DNA of 64,000 nt, from NCBI GenBank assembly GCA_014529385.2, contig CM043967.1, positions 78,823,278-78,887,277 on the forward strand. The letters are read 5' to 3'. Of the stretch, positions 31,690-43,985 are shown piece after piece; positions within the stretch are counted from its first letter, which is position 1; the number at the start of each line of letters is the position of its first letter. Under the pieces are notes generated by a model, which had not been told where the DNA came from, did no database searches, and saw nothing but the letters and a program-made list of their open reading frames with translations. Made by a program: the position numbers and the translations under genes. Source of the DNA: Adiantum capillus-veneris. Its lineage: Eukaryota; Streptophyta; Polypodiopsida; Polypodiales; Pteridaceae.

Positions 31690-32115
31690 GTGTCCAGAAG
31701 TGGTTTTTGTTTCATGCTGGGCAGTTCATGTATATCATGGTTGAGCAAGAAGCAACCTATTGTGGCCACTTTGAGTTGTGAGGCTGAGTACGGGGCAGTC
31801 TTCACAGCTACGGTTGAGTGTGTATGGCTTAGAGGCCTTATGGCTGATTTGGGTGTTGGACAAGACACTGCCAACACTATATACACTGACAGTCAGAGCG
31901 CATTGGCAGTTGTGAGGAACCCAGTTTTTCATGCTTGCACAAAGCACATTGAGGTGCATTACCACTATGTCAGGGAAAGGCTCTCAACAGGAGAGATCAG
32001 CTTGGCTTATGTGCCAGCACAGGACATCCTTGCATATCTTTTCACAAAGGCATTGTCTCGTGAGAAGCTTGAAGCTTTCCGCAAATCTTTGGGCTTACTT
32101 CCCTTTGTGGACTGA
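31690..32115 (+). pseudogene. Copia RNase H fragment (copy 2)
   Basis: WLSKKQPIVAT, SCEAEYGAVFTATVECVWL, YTDSQSALAVVRN and HYVRERLSTGEIS match RNase H of copy 1 (2400-2800), ending at LPFVD then TGA. The preceding 150 bp show the junction where all of RT was lost. Confidence 0.9.
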
Positions 32116-32190
32116 TCATGTCCTTAGGGCATGGAACTTCCCTTTACTCATGTGCCAGCTCTCGTTCACCGCATCACTCCAGGGGGGATT

Positions 32191-32418
32191 TGTTACCATA
32201 TACATGTGGTAGTGATGTGTGTGAGCACACTAGGACCGCCGGGGCATTTTTTCCCTCTTTAGGAGGTTTTCCCCCCCATGCATTGTATATACGCCCATCA
32301 CTCTAGGGCTATCTATCTTTTCCATTGCACACTAAGTAACACACTCTCTATTGTGTGCCTTGAGCTTCCTTCGTCTTCTCCAAGCTGTGTGCGTTTCTCT
32401 GCAACCCTAATTCCAATA
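32191..32418 (+). repeat. Copia 3' LTR (copy 2)
   Basis: Starts TGTTACCATATACATG after AGGGGGGATT and ends CTAATTCCAATA. The terminal CA is mutated to TA. The target duplication GCTAT follows directly. Confidence 0.93.
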
Positions 32419-32423
32419 GCTAT

Positions 32424-33178
32424 AATAGGGGCAAATCTTGAATTTACACTATAGGTAGAGGAAGGAACACCCATGTTTGGCATCTCCTTCACTTGTAGCT
32501 CATTTTGATATGCAGGTGATTTTTGGCCCTTATGAGAGAAAGACTATTGCCGCCATACTTCTGCAGGAGAATGTATTTTTGTGCACTGTTTATATCACAA
32601 TGAACTCCTTTATTGGTGTTTTCCTAAATCTATCTTTTGTGAGTGTTTTAAACTACTTTTTGGTAATCATAACATGTTAGATAACGTAATGAGTTGGATG
32701 GGCATATCATCAACCCATTAAGAATTTAGTCTACAACAGTGACTTTTTGTGAGACAATGCTATTCCAGAATGATTTTGTAAAGCTTTTGACATCTTTTGT
32801 AAAGACTTTGGTGAACTCAGTAAGCATGTGTGCACATGTGACCATAAAACTATAAATAATCCTTTGAATGAAAAAACTTATTGGTAAGGATTTGAACCAC
32901 ATTTCGATGTTTCCAAAAAAAAAAACTACCTTACCGTTTCAACTTTACTTAGTTGTTTGATTGACCTAGTCAACACTCTCCAATTGAAGATGACACTCCT
33001 ACTAGACTTAACCAATCTGGTTAAACAATATTCTTTCAAAAGATCACTCTCATACCACAAAATTGGCTATTTACTGGATAGTACTTGGATTACACCAGAT
33101 TTAAGTTTGTAATTTTAAAAGCTCTCACAACAATGATTCATTGTTAGTCTAGATAAGGCCACTAATTGTCCAACTTTT
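32424..33178. other. No gene recognised
   Basis: AT-rich, with no recognisable coding motif. It lies between the copia element and the Penelope-like remnant and could be part of the latter's 5' region. Confidence 0.4.
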
Positions 33179-34540
33179 ATGTGCAAAAACCTTGCTTGGT
33201 TGGCTGCACAATCAAGACTTACTAGAGATGAGTTTTCACTACTTAATCTTTCTCCTAGTGATGCCGCTAACCTTATCATTAAGTACACTTTGGATCTTGG
33301 CTATTCTATTGACTTTGTCAAATTATCTGTGCTCTTTCCAACCTATAAACACCATAAACATAAATCCACATGTATTTTAGATGCCTCAAACAGGGTCTTT
33401 ACTAATATTACTAAGGACATCACTTTTTACCTTGATCTCGTACTATCTAAGTTTGAACTGGTATGTGCAATAAAACAAAAAGTGTGTTTGGATTTTCTTT
33501 AAATCCAATATAACCCATACTGGATTGTAAAAAACTTTATAGAGGTTACGCTCAACCCCCCCAAATAAATTTTCCATCTACTCTTTGCTGATATCACCCA
33601 GTGTTATGAGAATGTCCCCCTCAGTGATGATATTGGGTTAAAACATGTCTTAAAAAAAGATGATTAAAATTGCATTTAATAATGCTAACTTGAAAGGTCT
33701 CTTATTCATTTCCCTTGTTAGTAAACCTGGATGGATTAAAAAAACCAACTCAACACATAGTGCTCACATCGATGAGCTTAAGTTATGTAACCTTGCCTCA
33801 TGGCTTCTTGACAACTGCTCTGTACAATCTGGGGGCATTTGCTACAATCAAAGCCTAGGTATTCCTATGGGATTTTCTTACTCCCCCCTTATGTGTAACC
33901 TATACTTAGCCTACTTTGAATACAAATGGTTTCTTGATACCATGGGAAACACAAGACCAAGACATAAGCTTTCCTGTTTCAATCACATCTATAGATATAT
34001 GGATGAAATTCTTAGGCTTAATAATAGATCCTTTCACAATGAAATTACATCTATTTACCCAAACCGCTTCAAGATTGAACCCACACTAGGAAAATGTTTT
34101 GATACCCCTTCCGCGTTCTTTTTCTACCTTCTATAAAATTCTTAAACTTCTCAATTTGCTACGTAGTCCCTACAACAGTAACTATGATCTTTGGTTCATT
34201 TGGAAAAGACATAATGTTATCATATCTACTGCAGAATTTTTAAAGAAGAAAAGGAACTGGCCACATAAGGCTGCTTTGAACTCCTGTATAAGTTTACTTT
34301 ACATGATATTATACTCCTCTTGTAATAGCTTTATTGCTTGGGAAGAAATTAAATTCCTTATTGACAAATATTTCCATAATGGATTTAATAGGAATGATCT
34401 AATCAATACCATCACAAAATCCATTTCTCATGATAAATAGCCTAACTTAAGGATCACCCATACTAATCTTATTACTTTAACTAAAGGCAATGGGCCCATA
34501 CTCAATGCGCCTATTGCCGACTCATTGAGTATGGTGCATG
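33179..34540 (+). pseudogene. Penelope-like element reverse transcriptase remnant
   Basis: Three frames make one degraded RT. First, FPTYKHHKHKSTCILDASN resembles the template-contact region. Next, FADITQCYENVPLSDD (33580-33630) is RT motif A. Then LGIPMGFSYSPLMCNLYLAYFEY is motif B as seen in Penelope-like RTs (GIPMG..xSP..xNLxL..xE). RYMDEI (33993-34010) replaces the expected Y-x-D-D motif, with Glu for the second Asp. YDLWFIWKRHN and KKRNWPHKAALNSCIS resemble the thumb region. Frameshifts near 33500 and 34100. No GIY-YIG endonuclease was seen, so the element is incomplete or uses none. Assignment by motif order is tentative but better than LINE or LTR classes. Confidence 0.6.
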
Positions 34541-34555
34541 GGATAGGGTGGGCGG

Positions 34556-34557
<2 letters not shown>

Positions 34558-34632
<75 letters not shown>

Positions 34633-34658
34633 GCACGCCCACACCCAACACACACGCC

Positions 34659-34752
<94 letters not shown>
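34558..34752. repeat. Long interrupted (AC)n microsatellite
   Basis: About 195 bp of CA repeats with a short ACGC/CCCACACCC interruption near 34629-34662. Confidence 0.95.
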
Positions 34753-34756
<4 letters not shown>

Positions 34757-34848
34757 TACATGAGTCCTTTCACATGATTCACCGCTTAAATTGGACAAGA
34801 AAAAGCCTGGTTGACTTAAAAAAAAAGAGACCACTTTTTTTCCCTCTA

Positions 34849-35463
34849 CATCTCTATTAAACCGCCCATTACATGATCACACAAACAACTGTCACAATAA
34901 TAACATGTGTTCAGATGCTCGGCTAAAGGTAGGATACAGGTCGCCAAGACTACTCCATACTCCCTGGTGTGTGGTGTAATGTTAAAGTATCCTCTGAGGG
35001 GTTGTCCATAACTCGGATACAAAAAAATCTTATGGTGAGGAAGAAACTGGGCTTGCAAGTATGACTGCTCTGAAAACCCTCGCTTCATTGAATGTTCTAC
35101 ATAATAATATTGTGGCACTAGGCCCATGGATTCAGTTACCATTGCCAGACGGATATTGTTCCTAAAACGCTCTCGACCCCAAAGGGTCACATGCGTCACT
35201 CTGTCCTGATATGTCCACCACTTAGTTTGGGTAACATATGTTCCTAATTGCGAAAATAAATGACGCTCATAATGGAGTAGTGTGGTTCTGCTTGTAGATT
35301 CACTTGACTACTGAAGATGTGTTGTTGCTATGGCAAAAACCTGTTCTTGACTATAAGCCATAACATATAATGTGTATTGACACACCTTATGTGACAGAGC
35401 AAGCTGGTGGTTGTAAACTCCGTGAAAGTTACTCAAGACTAATACTATACACTCGGTTCTTTT
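34849..35463 (-). pseudogene. Unidentified coding remnant (about 200 codons)
   Basis: A protein-like frame read on the minus strand from about 35463. It has one TAG near 35310, after HLQ, then runs uninterrupted to 34849. Segments include LSNFHGVYNHQLALSHKV, LWGRERFRNNIRLAMVTES, PQYYYVEHSMKRGFSEQ and FLYPSYGQPLRGYF. Composition and continuity look coding, but no family is recognised. It lies on the other strand downstream of the Penelope-like remnant and could belong to another mobile element or to a host gene. Confidence 0.4.
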
Positions 35464-38329
35464 TAAAAAAATGCCCGTCTTTTATAAACCTACTTTGATT
35501 CCTGGACCAAATAGGTACTGGTACAAATTACCCAAACTAATTGACTTCTCTAAGTTAATTAACTCTCAGTTTTGTGATTGGTGTATGTATACTCTCGTAA
35601 TTTGGATAAGCTTATTGATATAGGCTCATTGGATGTTTCAGTCTTATGGGTAACTGGTTGTGTATGACCACCCAGGGCTTGGGGCAATAACTCGTAAAGA
35701 ATTATGGACCGTGTATCGACCATGCAAAAGATTACTATCTTCTGCCATATTAAAAAAGGTTTCTTTGAGATATTTTTTCTTGTCTTTGCATTGAATATAA
35801 ATATATATTTACCTAGTACCTTAAAAATATATGACATCTCTGTAGCGTTTGGGTATTCCTCTGCATTGAGTTTTCTTTTTTCCTATCGCACGCTACCGTC
35901 TATGTACTTGAGAGAGGGTTTGTTGGCAAATACTGTAGCGGGTGTGTCTCGACGCAGGCTTGTATCCTCCGGATCTTGTGTTGGGTAAAATCCCTAGGAA
36001 TAGGGTCCTTAATGGCGACCTCGATGGAGAGAAAACCTGGCCGATTTTGGGTCCTGTTTGCTATGGAGTGGCATCATCGTCTATTAAAACCTCTTAAGGT
36101 GAGTACTTTACTCACTTAGAATCATGCTCTGTAATCTTTTGCGTGTGCGTTCAAAATTGGTTTACCGTTGTGACTTCAACATGTCGAAAAAAATTGAGAA
36201 GGGGGTGGTGGAATCATCTTCGTCTCCTAATCTACAAGTTAACTATTTTTGCTCTCTTGAAGGTTTAAAACAACTGTGAGCTGGATTGTTTGGCTAAGAT
36301 GAAAGTGCTTGAAATTTAGTAAATTGTAATCTTTGAAGCACCGTTAATTAGACTAATTTTTTGATAAACTCCTTGTTCTGGGAAACTGGTTTTTGCTGGT
36401 TTACTGGAAGAAATTGTGAAATTTTCCTGTTGCTAAGAGCTGCCAGATCTCGAGACTAGCGTACTGTATTGTTTTTAATCTACTGAGTACTGGATGGCTT
36501 TATGATGGATGGGAGGTTGTGATTCTCTGTGGGTTGCTGATGCTGATTTTCGTAAAATAACTACTCAATCGTAAGTATGTGCTAGAGACTGAGGTACTGC
36601 ATGTCTCTGAAAAGTTTTGGAAATTCCTTTAAAAAAATACTTCAAGACATTCTTGATTGTGCTGGGATGGTCTTATATGACTGAAAAGATACTTGGGTAA
36701 GTAGTAAAACTCTTGGTTTGAGGTACTTTGGATAAGTGGGAAGACTTTAGATCGAAATGTTGCTCAGTTTCGGGGTCTGTTTCACTAAATGTTTTGAGAT
36801 AATTGTGAGTTCATTGTCATACTGAGTACTGGTTTTAAAAGTGCTGCCTTATCTTAAAATGATTTGTAAATGTTGAGTAGCATGGCACATACTTTCCCTA
36901 TTGAATGTCTAGTTCTCTTTTACACATTTTAACTTGATCTCTTTTACTTCTTACAAATCACTACTCTGTAAGATTGCTGATAGTTTTTGTGTGGCTCGCC
37001 GCCGTGTTCGTTTGTTGATGGTATACTGCTTGCCGTGTGTTTAGTTTGGACCCTCAGCTATTACAAGTAAATTAAGCTTGCATGCATTTATATCATCTTT
37101 ATCTTATTGATCAGCTCCTGAGTATGTAGAAAGAGACTCACTTCAATCCGACCCAGAACTTGACGCGCGGCTACAAGGAAAAGTTTTTAGGGTTGATGGA
37201 GGTTATAATAGGCTCTCTCTAGTGTGTAAGATTGATAACGTTCACAGCACTTTTCTTTGTAGCTGGTCCCGGCTCCTTTGCCTTACTTCAACTTTTCTCA
37301 TGTCTACTTCTGTGTAATGATTTTTTACTTAGACTTGACCTGGCGGTGATATGTTTTTAGAATGGTCGCGGGGGGTATACATCACTATCAATACACATAT
37401 ATAGGTCCTTTTTTTACAAAATAGACTTAGTCTGTTACTTTTTATTATTGAAAAGAAAGGGAAGGATTGATTAGTTGAGTTGAGTGGTAATAGGGATAAA
37501 GTGTAAGTTTGACAACAGGCTTTGCTAAATGTATGTCAGACATGACATAATATGACGGTGGTATTTTTTGATAATGCAGTAAATATGACTGAACCGGCTC
37601 AAATATTCATATAAATAGGCTCGTTTGTATTTTGAAAGTAGGGAAATAATTAGATGGAGCTTTTTATATGGGATTTCTTAGCTTTTAAATAACGAAATCT
37701 TTTTGTACAGTAGGAACTTTACAAAAGGATTTCCTTTTCTATATATCAAATTAAAACAATAGTTTTTTCATTGGGATATGGATTATGTTCTAAAAAAATC
37801 CAAATCAAGTTTCAATCCCTCTAGGATGGGCTGCTGTCCTGGACCTTAATGTATAGTTCTGTTGCGGGTTGGTTTGGCTTTTGCAAATATACTACTGATG
37901 CCTTTTGGGCTTTGAAAAGGAAACAAAATCAGGCTCTAACTTCTTACATACATAGCCATGCTGTCCTTTATCTCTACAAGAGATGTTTTAGCCCTTAAAA
38001 AACTGATATCTGGTCTCAAGCTTTCTTGCTCCTATGGAGTAATATTCTCTCTGATCTGGTAAAAGAAGAAGTTTGGTTTTTTGGTAATCTCCTTAAAACT
38101 CCTTTAAACTAAGGTTAGGCAACGGAAAATTTTATAAAATAAATATGGAACTAACTAGATAAATAGTAGCTTTGTGGAAATTTCACTCTCCAAAATTGGA
38201 TTGGCAAAAAGCCAAGGACTCTTTTTCTGTTTTCAAAAAAAAGGAAAATATGTAGAGAACTGTTTGTTTTTTCATTGCGACATGGATAACAACTGAGATG
38301 CCCAGCATCACCTGCGTATAATCACATTC
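35464..38329. other. No gene recognised
   Basis: Nearly 3 kb with only short open frames, moderately AT-rich. Nothing more than weak similarity in style to the region left of dispersed-repeat copy 1. Confidence 0.5.
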
Positions 38330-38714
38330 TAACGAATTGTTTTCTTGTGGCTATGGGCAGGTGAGGGCTACCTTCTTTGATAAAAACATTCTGTTCTTAA
38401 CTTGTGGCGGATCTCTTACCTTGAAGCAACATTACCCAGACTTTTGGGATTACTGTTTCCCATGTTATATTTTGTTATCTTCATTACCTTGTACAAGATT
38501 TATTTTCAATTGCAAATAAATTATTGTACAAATCCATTGTATATTTCTAGAATTGTTGGTCTGTGAATCATGAGTGTTTGTTTGCGTATATATATTTATA
38601 TATATATATTATATATTTCTTTATATAGTATTTGCTACACACACACACACACAAACAAAAACACAAACACAAACACACACAACACACACACACACGCAAC
38701 ACACACACACACAC

Positions 38715-38749
<35 letters not shown>

Positions 38750-39860
38750 CATCACACACAACACACACAACACATACACACATGTATCTACCCATTACTA
38801 GCTACTTCTTACAATACTATAGTTTTTTATTTATATTGGAACTTATGCATCAAATATCCCACTTTAAAGATTTGAAAGACCCTCTCCAAATTTTACGCGC
38901 AGCCTCCACTAGTAATGGGAATGTTAATTACAACATAAACACCCCCCCGCCCCCGACGCTAACCCCCCCTTCTTTTTCCACTCAGTAATCTCCATGTGGG
39001 AATAATTGGATGAGTGCTTTTACAATTCAATACCCGACCTGATTGTTTTGTTACATAAATCTTCTCTTATGGGCACAAACCCTATAGCCCTTGGAAAAAA
39101 TTGAGTGGGAGTTTTTTTACCTTAACCTTAATAGGTACGTGGCTTTTAATGTGTACACTCCCTCGATCTACCATGGCAATTATTCTCTCCCTTTACCTAT
39201 ACGTCCCCATGCCCTCCCCTTTACTCTTGTACCTTGGTGGTCTACAAACTACATGTATCAAGCTTTTGTCTCTAAGATTTTATTTCGCGTGGTATTCTCT
39301 ACACTTGTATTATTCACCCACTGCGTAGCTAGTAGTGTCAAGCCTTGATCCGATTATGGAAGCTCAACTTGTGGGATTTCTTCCTCTCAAAACTGATGGC
39401 GCTACCTCCCTGAACCAATATAAATAGAGGCGAGGGATGCTTTTCCCCTCACTTAGCCTTGACACTCCCTTGACATTTATGTGTGTGTTTTGGAAAGGTA
39501 GTTGAGTGTGGGTGAGTGCTTGTTGCTCTACTGTGATCTAAACCTTGACTTCGTGTTCAAAATAACTCTATGGAGTTGGTTGGTCAAAACTCTCCTTCAC
39601 ATGTTGGTGATGTACATATTCTGAAAACAAAACAGTCAATTTTTTATTTTTCTAAAACAAATGTTGCAAATTAAAAAAAAACATTAAATTGTTGCTACTG
39701 ATGTTGCTGTCTTGAGTAAATAATTTTTTTAAAAAAAGCATCGTGGGTGATGTACCGATCGCAAGTATATCAAAGTTTGAAAACTATGGGGATTGATTGA
39801 GCAAATGTGGCTCCTTCCCCATAATTTGGTTGAAACTCGGTGGCTTTTTGGTGAATTTGA
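38330..39860. repeat. Dispersed repeat, copy 2 (unclassified)
   Basis: Matches 13480-14930 in the same order over about 1 kb, and its left part matches 17540-17660. Shared marks include CCCACTTTAAAG, TATGGGCACAAACCCTA, GGGATGCTTTTCCCCTCACTTAG and GGGGATTGATTGAGCAAA. TATAAATAGAGGCGAGGGA gives a TATA-like signal. No coding domain was found. Confidence 0.55.
38637..38782. repeat. Interrupted (AC)n microsatellite
   Basis: CA repeats broken by AAACAC and ACAACAC variants, inside dispersed-repeat copy 2. Confidence 0.95.
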
Positions 39861-41160
39861 TCTATGTGATTGATTATTTTTTGTTTAAAAACTCCCAAGT
39901 TGGGCAATTAGCTTTGACATTGTTGAATGGCTTAAATGATTTACGTAACTGTTATTTGTTTGATCACCTTACTGTTGGGCATTCAATTAGACACGATTTC
40001 TTAAATAGTACACACCATTGTAAAAGTATTTTCTTGGTCCTCACCTATGTGTTAAAAGTTACTCATCTTGTTTTAAAGTGGTGTGCTATCGCCTCTGTTC
40101 ACTCAAAAAAAGGCTTGGCTTGGTTTCCCTGCACTTTTGTGATACTTACAAAGAAACTCAAGAACACTTAATTACCTTACTTATTCATGCACAGTTCATA
40201 TAGTTGTGCTTACCACCTGACTATGTATCTTAATAAGGAATTGTCTTGTATAAGAGACTGGGGACTAGCACATGCACATCTCCACCCAACAATGCCTAAC
40301 ATAGGTTGTTGGCCTGCTAAATACAGATCCCATATGCCGCATGTGTCTCATGTCCCTTGGCTTGTCCCATCTTACACTAGGCCTGGCTTTACTCCCCCCT
40401 TGGAGAAGTTTTTCATCCTCAAAACAAAAAATGGTGAATATTAATGTTTTATAAAGTGGCATCCCTCACGGATCCAACTGTCCATTTAATCGGAGCATGG
40501 TTCGGTAGGAGGTTTTAATGAAATCAAGAAGAACATCTTGATCCACATTGTTGTCCCTTTGCAATCATTTTTATAATCGGCCTATATCCAACATAGTGTG
40601 TAAACTCTAACTCACTAATTTATTTTGAATGAGTTACCTAAACTAAGAGGTGTCTAAAGAGTACCTCTTCTCAAGTTTCCATGGGAATGGCATGCTAACG
40701 TAGCTAATCAACAAAAAGATTAAGTCCTTGACTTGCTATCAATTATCGAGTTATCTCAGATAGCCCAATCCACCATCGACTGATGATGGTTGTTGCGAAA
40801 CTATGCTTCTCATTTAAACATGAAGGGATAAACCTAGATCAACTCTGAATCGTTGTTGCGAACTTTGAACTTAAACATGCAAGGGAAAACCTAGTCGCAA
40901 TCATGATCGTTTGGTGAGACTTGACTTAAACATGAAGGTATAACCTATAGCGCAACATCATAGCTATGAATAGACGATCTAAATCAAAATTGTCACAATG
41001 CGCGTTGGCATACTTAAGCATACTTAAAAACATTTAACTAGATAAATAACCATTCCCATATGATTTTTTCCATAAGTATGCCCTCCGCATATCCTCTAGC
41101 AGTAATTAATCCTTTTAATCTGCCTATCTATCTCCATCATGTGGGGCTAAGTTTCCAAAT
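39861..41160. other. No gene recognised; short triple repeat
   Basis: No coding motif. Around 40812-40945 the phrase TTAAACATGAAGGGATAAACCTA occurs three times in variant form at spacings of roughly 55 bp. Confidence 0.45.
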
Positions 41161-41164
41161 GAGG

Positions 41165-42930
41165 GTTCGGTTCGGTATATGCCTCAGCAGAACGGTGTTT
41201 CTAAGAGGAAAAACAGGTCTCTTACGGAAATGGCATGATGTATGGTCAAGCGTCAAGCTTTACCACATTCGTTTTGGCTCGAGACTGTCATGTGTGCCAC
41301 TTATGTACTCAACTGGTGTCCAACAAAACTGTTGCAGTCTATGACTCCATATGAAGAATGGCATGATAGAAAGCCATCTATTGAGCACATACGTGTTTTT
41401 AACTGTTTGGCTTATGGTTTACTGCCACAAGCGCAATGCAAAAAATTGGATGATAAGGCTGTCAAATGTATTTTTGTTGGTTATAGTGCTGAAAGCAAAG
41501 GTTACAAATTGTAACGTCCACAAAAAAAGTGTATTTTGGTCTCACGTGATGTTGTGTTTGTGAAAGATTTTGTTTAGTCTTTGCTGTCATGTACTAGAGA
41601 TAGTAACGTAAGCTCACATGATATTTATGACAGTTTGTTGCCTCTTTTCAATGGTGGAAGTTCGAATGTAAATTCAAATGAGGCAAATGTACAACCTATG
41701 GGGGTTTTTGAAAATGTTACAGATCAACCTATTACTAATGCAATGTACATGATGTACTTGATGAGGAAAGGATTGAAAATGAACAGGCTAGAGGTATGCC
41801 AAAATGGCTGGTGCACACTTTGCGTGACAGTAAATTGGATGCACCTTTGTGTAGTCGTACTTGTTCAGGTTCTCTCCATGCCTCTTATGCAGTAAATTGT
41901 TATGCTTTGGCTGTGTCTAGCTTATGTGATATAGAGGAACCTCTATCTTTTGATGAAGCACAAAATTCAAAAAATTGGATGGCTGCCATGCAATCAGAAT
42001 ATGATGCACTTATAGAAAATGACACATGGACTTTATGTGATTTTCCTCCTGGCAAAAAGGCCATTGGTACAAAGTGGGTTTACAAGTTGAAATGCAAGCT
42101 GGATTGTGAGGTTGCTCGCCATAAAGCTCGATTTGCTGCAAAAGGCTATGCGCAACAGAAAGGCATAGATTATGAAGAAACTTTTTCTCCCACTTGTTGT
42201 ATGACTAGTGTTCATTTTCTATGTGTATTGGTAGCTCATTTTGGTTGGGATGTACATCAATCCAATATTGTTACTACTTTCTTGAATGGTGACATTTTTT
42301 TAGGAAGTCTATGTAACGAAGCCTCGCGGTTTTGTCAAGAAAGGACAAGAGGACAAAGTGTGCAGATGTGAGAAGGCTTTGTATGGGTTGAAGCAATATC
42401 CTCATGCTTGGTATGAGAAAGCTAACACTCATTTGGTCAAACGAGGCTTTTGTAACAGCTGCCAGACTTACATGCTTTTTTGGACTCAGTTTGGGCTGGT
42501 TGTTTTGACACGCGAGTATCCACAAGTGGTTTTTATTTCATGCTTGGTAGTTCATGTATATCATAGTTGAGCAAGAAGCAACCCACTATGGCCATTTCTA
42601 GTTGTGAGGCTGAGTACATGGCAGTCTTCATAACTACGATTGAGTGTGTATAACGCAAATTCCGTATGGCTAATTTGCGTGTTGGACAGGACACTGCCAA
42701 CACTATCTACACTGACAGTTAGAGCGCATGGCAGTTGCGAGGAACCCAATTTTTCATGCTTGCACAAAGCACATTGAGGTGCATTACCACTATGTCAAGG
42801 AGAGGCTCTCAGCAGGAGAGATTATGTTGGCTTATATGCCAACATGGGACAACCTTGCAGATCTTTTCACAAAGGCATTGTCTCGTGAGAAGTTTAAAGC
42901 TTTCCGCAAAGCTTTGGGCTTATTTTCCTT
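41165..42930 (+). pseudogene. Copia pol fragment, copy 3
   Basis: Starts inside integrase (QQNGVSKRKNRSLTEMA, then a TGA) and continues SIEHIRVFNCLAYGLLPQ and CIFVGYSAESKGYKL. The N-terminal RT half is present (WMAAMQSEYDALIENDTWTL, GTKWVYKLK, RHKARFAAKGYAQ, VAHFGWDVHQSN, LYGLKQYPHAWYEK). It then jumps directly from KRGFCNS into RNase H, losing the catalytic YVDD half of RT. Several stops and frameshifts follow. Copies 1 and 3 therefore retain complementary halves of RT. Confidence 0.88.
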
Positions 42931-43180
42931 TGTGGATTGATCATGTCCTCAGGGCATGGCACTTCCCTTTACTCATGTGACAACTCTCGTTCACCGCATC
43001 ACTCTAGGGGGGAATTATTACCATATACATGTGGTAGTGATGTGTGTGAACACACTGTGGATTGATCATGTCCTCAGGGCATGGCACTTCCCTTTACTCA
43101 TGTGACAACTCTCGTTCACCGCATCACTCTAGGGGGGAATTATTACCATATACATGTGGTAGTGATGTGTGTGAACACAC
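42931..43180. repeat. 125-bp tandem duplication across polypurine tract and LTR start
   Basis: Units 42931-43055 and 43056-43180 are essentially identical. Each holds the end of RNase H, the AGGGGGG purine tract and the first 40 bp of the LTR. Confidence 0.9.
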
Positions 43181-43365
43181 TTAGTGCCGGGGCATTTTTT
43201 CCCTCACTAGGAGTTTTCCCCCCCGGTGCATTGTATATACATCCATCATTCTAGGGATATCTATCTTTCCATTGCACACTAAGTAATACACTCTGTGTTG
43301 TGTTCCTTGAGCTTCCTTTGTCTTCTCCAAGCTGTGTGCGTTTCCTTGTTACCCTAATTCCAACA
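43141..43365 (+). repeat. Copia 3' LTR (copy 3)
   Basis: Matches the other LTRs from TATTACCATATACATG (initial TG mutated to TA) to CTAATTCCAACA. Confidence 0.88.
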
Positions 43366-43404
43366 TTAGCTATGGTAAAAAACTAGAATAAAATGAAGTC
43401 TTTG

Positions 43405-43985
43405 TGCATTGAAAACGGGGGGAGAGTACATCTCCATTGAGTTTAAGAACTTTTGTAGAAAACGAGGCATCAGGAGGTAGTTTACTACACCGTACACACC
43501 TACTCAGAATGGAGTTGTTGAGCACATGAATAGGACTATTTTGAAGAGAGTCACTTCCAAGCTATCTATGGAAAATTTACCTCAAGAGTTTTAGAAAGAG
43601 GATTCTATGATAGAAATGCATTTAATCAATAGGTTGCCTAGTACAACATTGAACTGAAAGATTGTGCAGGAGATGTGGACAAGCAAAAAATTATGACAAT
43701 TTACATGTGTTTGGGTGTGAGCCATTCTCTTACGTGCCTAAAGATCTTAGAAAGAAGTTGGACCCCAAGTCCACAAATTCATTTTCATTGGATATTGTGT
43801 AGATGGAAAAATGGGTTATCATCTCTGGCACCCAGACTTTAGGAGAGTTATTTGCAGTTCTCACGAGTGATATTCAATGAATCAAATATACACAGACAAC
43901 CAATGAAAGAGGGAAAGTATTGCAAAGTGAAATTTGAGGACATAGCCTCAAGTCCTGTCATGCAAACAGTTAAGTCGCCCATGTA
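43405..43985 (+). pseudogene. Copia integrase fragment of a different family
   Basis: NGGEYISIEFKNFCRKRGI, TPYTPTQNGVVEHMNRTI and FIFIGYCVDGKMGYHLW are standard copia integrase C-terminal motifs. The sequence differs clearly from the family of copies 1-3. Several stops (for example after GIRR) and frameshifts. No LTR was found. Confidence 0.8.

Larger units (their letters stand above)
28525..32423 (+). mobile_element. Ty1/copia retrotransposon, copy 2, with TSD (RT deleted)
   Basis: The element is 28530-32418 (3889 bp), flanked by the 5-bp duplication GCTAT at 28525-28529 and 32419-32423. It has two near-identical LTRs of 227 and 228 bp, a primer-binding site complementary to initiator Met-tRNA, and a purine tract before the 3' LTR. 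Gag, protease and integrase are in one long frame. Reverse transcriptase is absent, so it is non-autonomous. The close LTR match implies relatively recent insertion. Confidence 0.93.
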
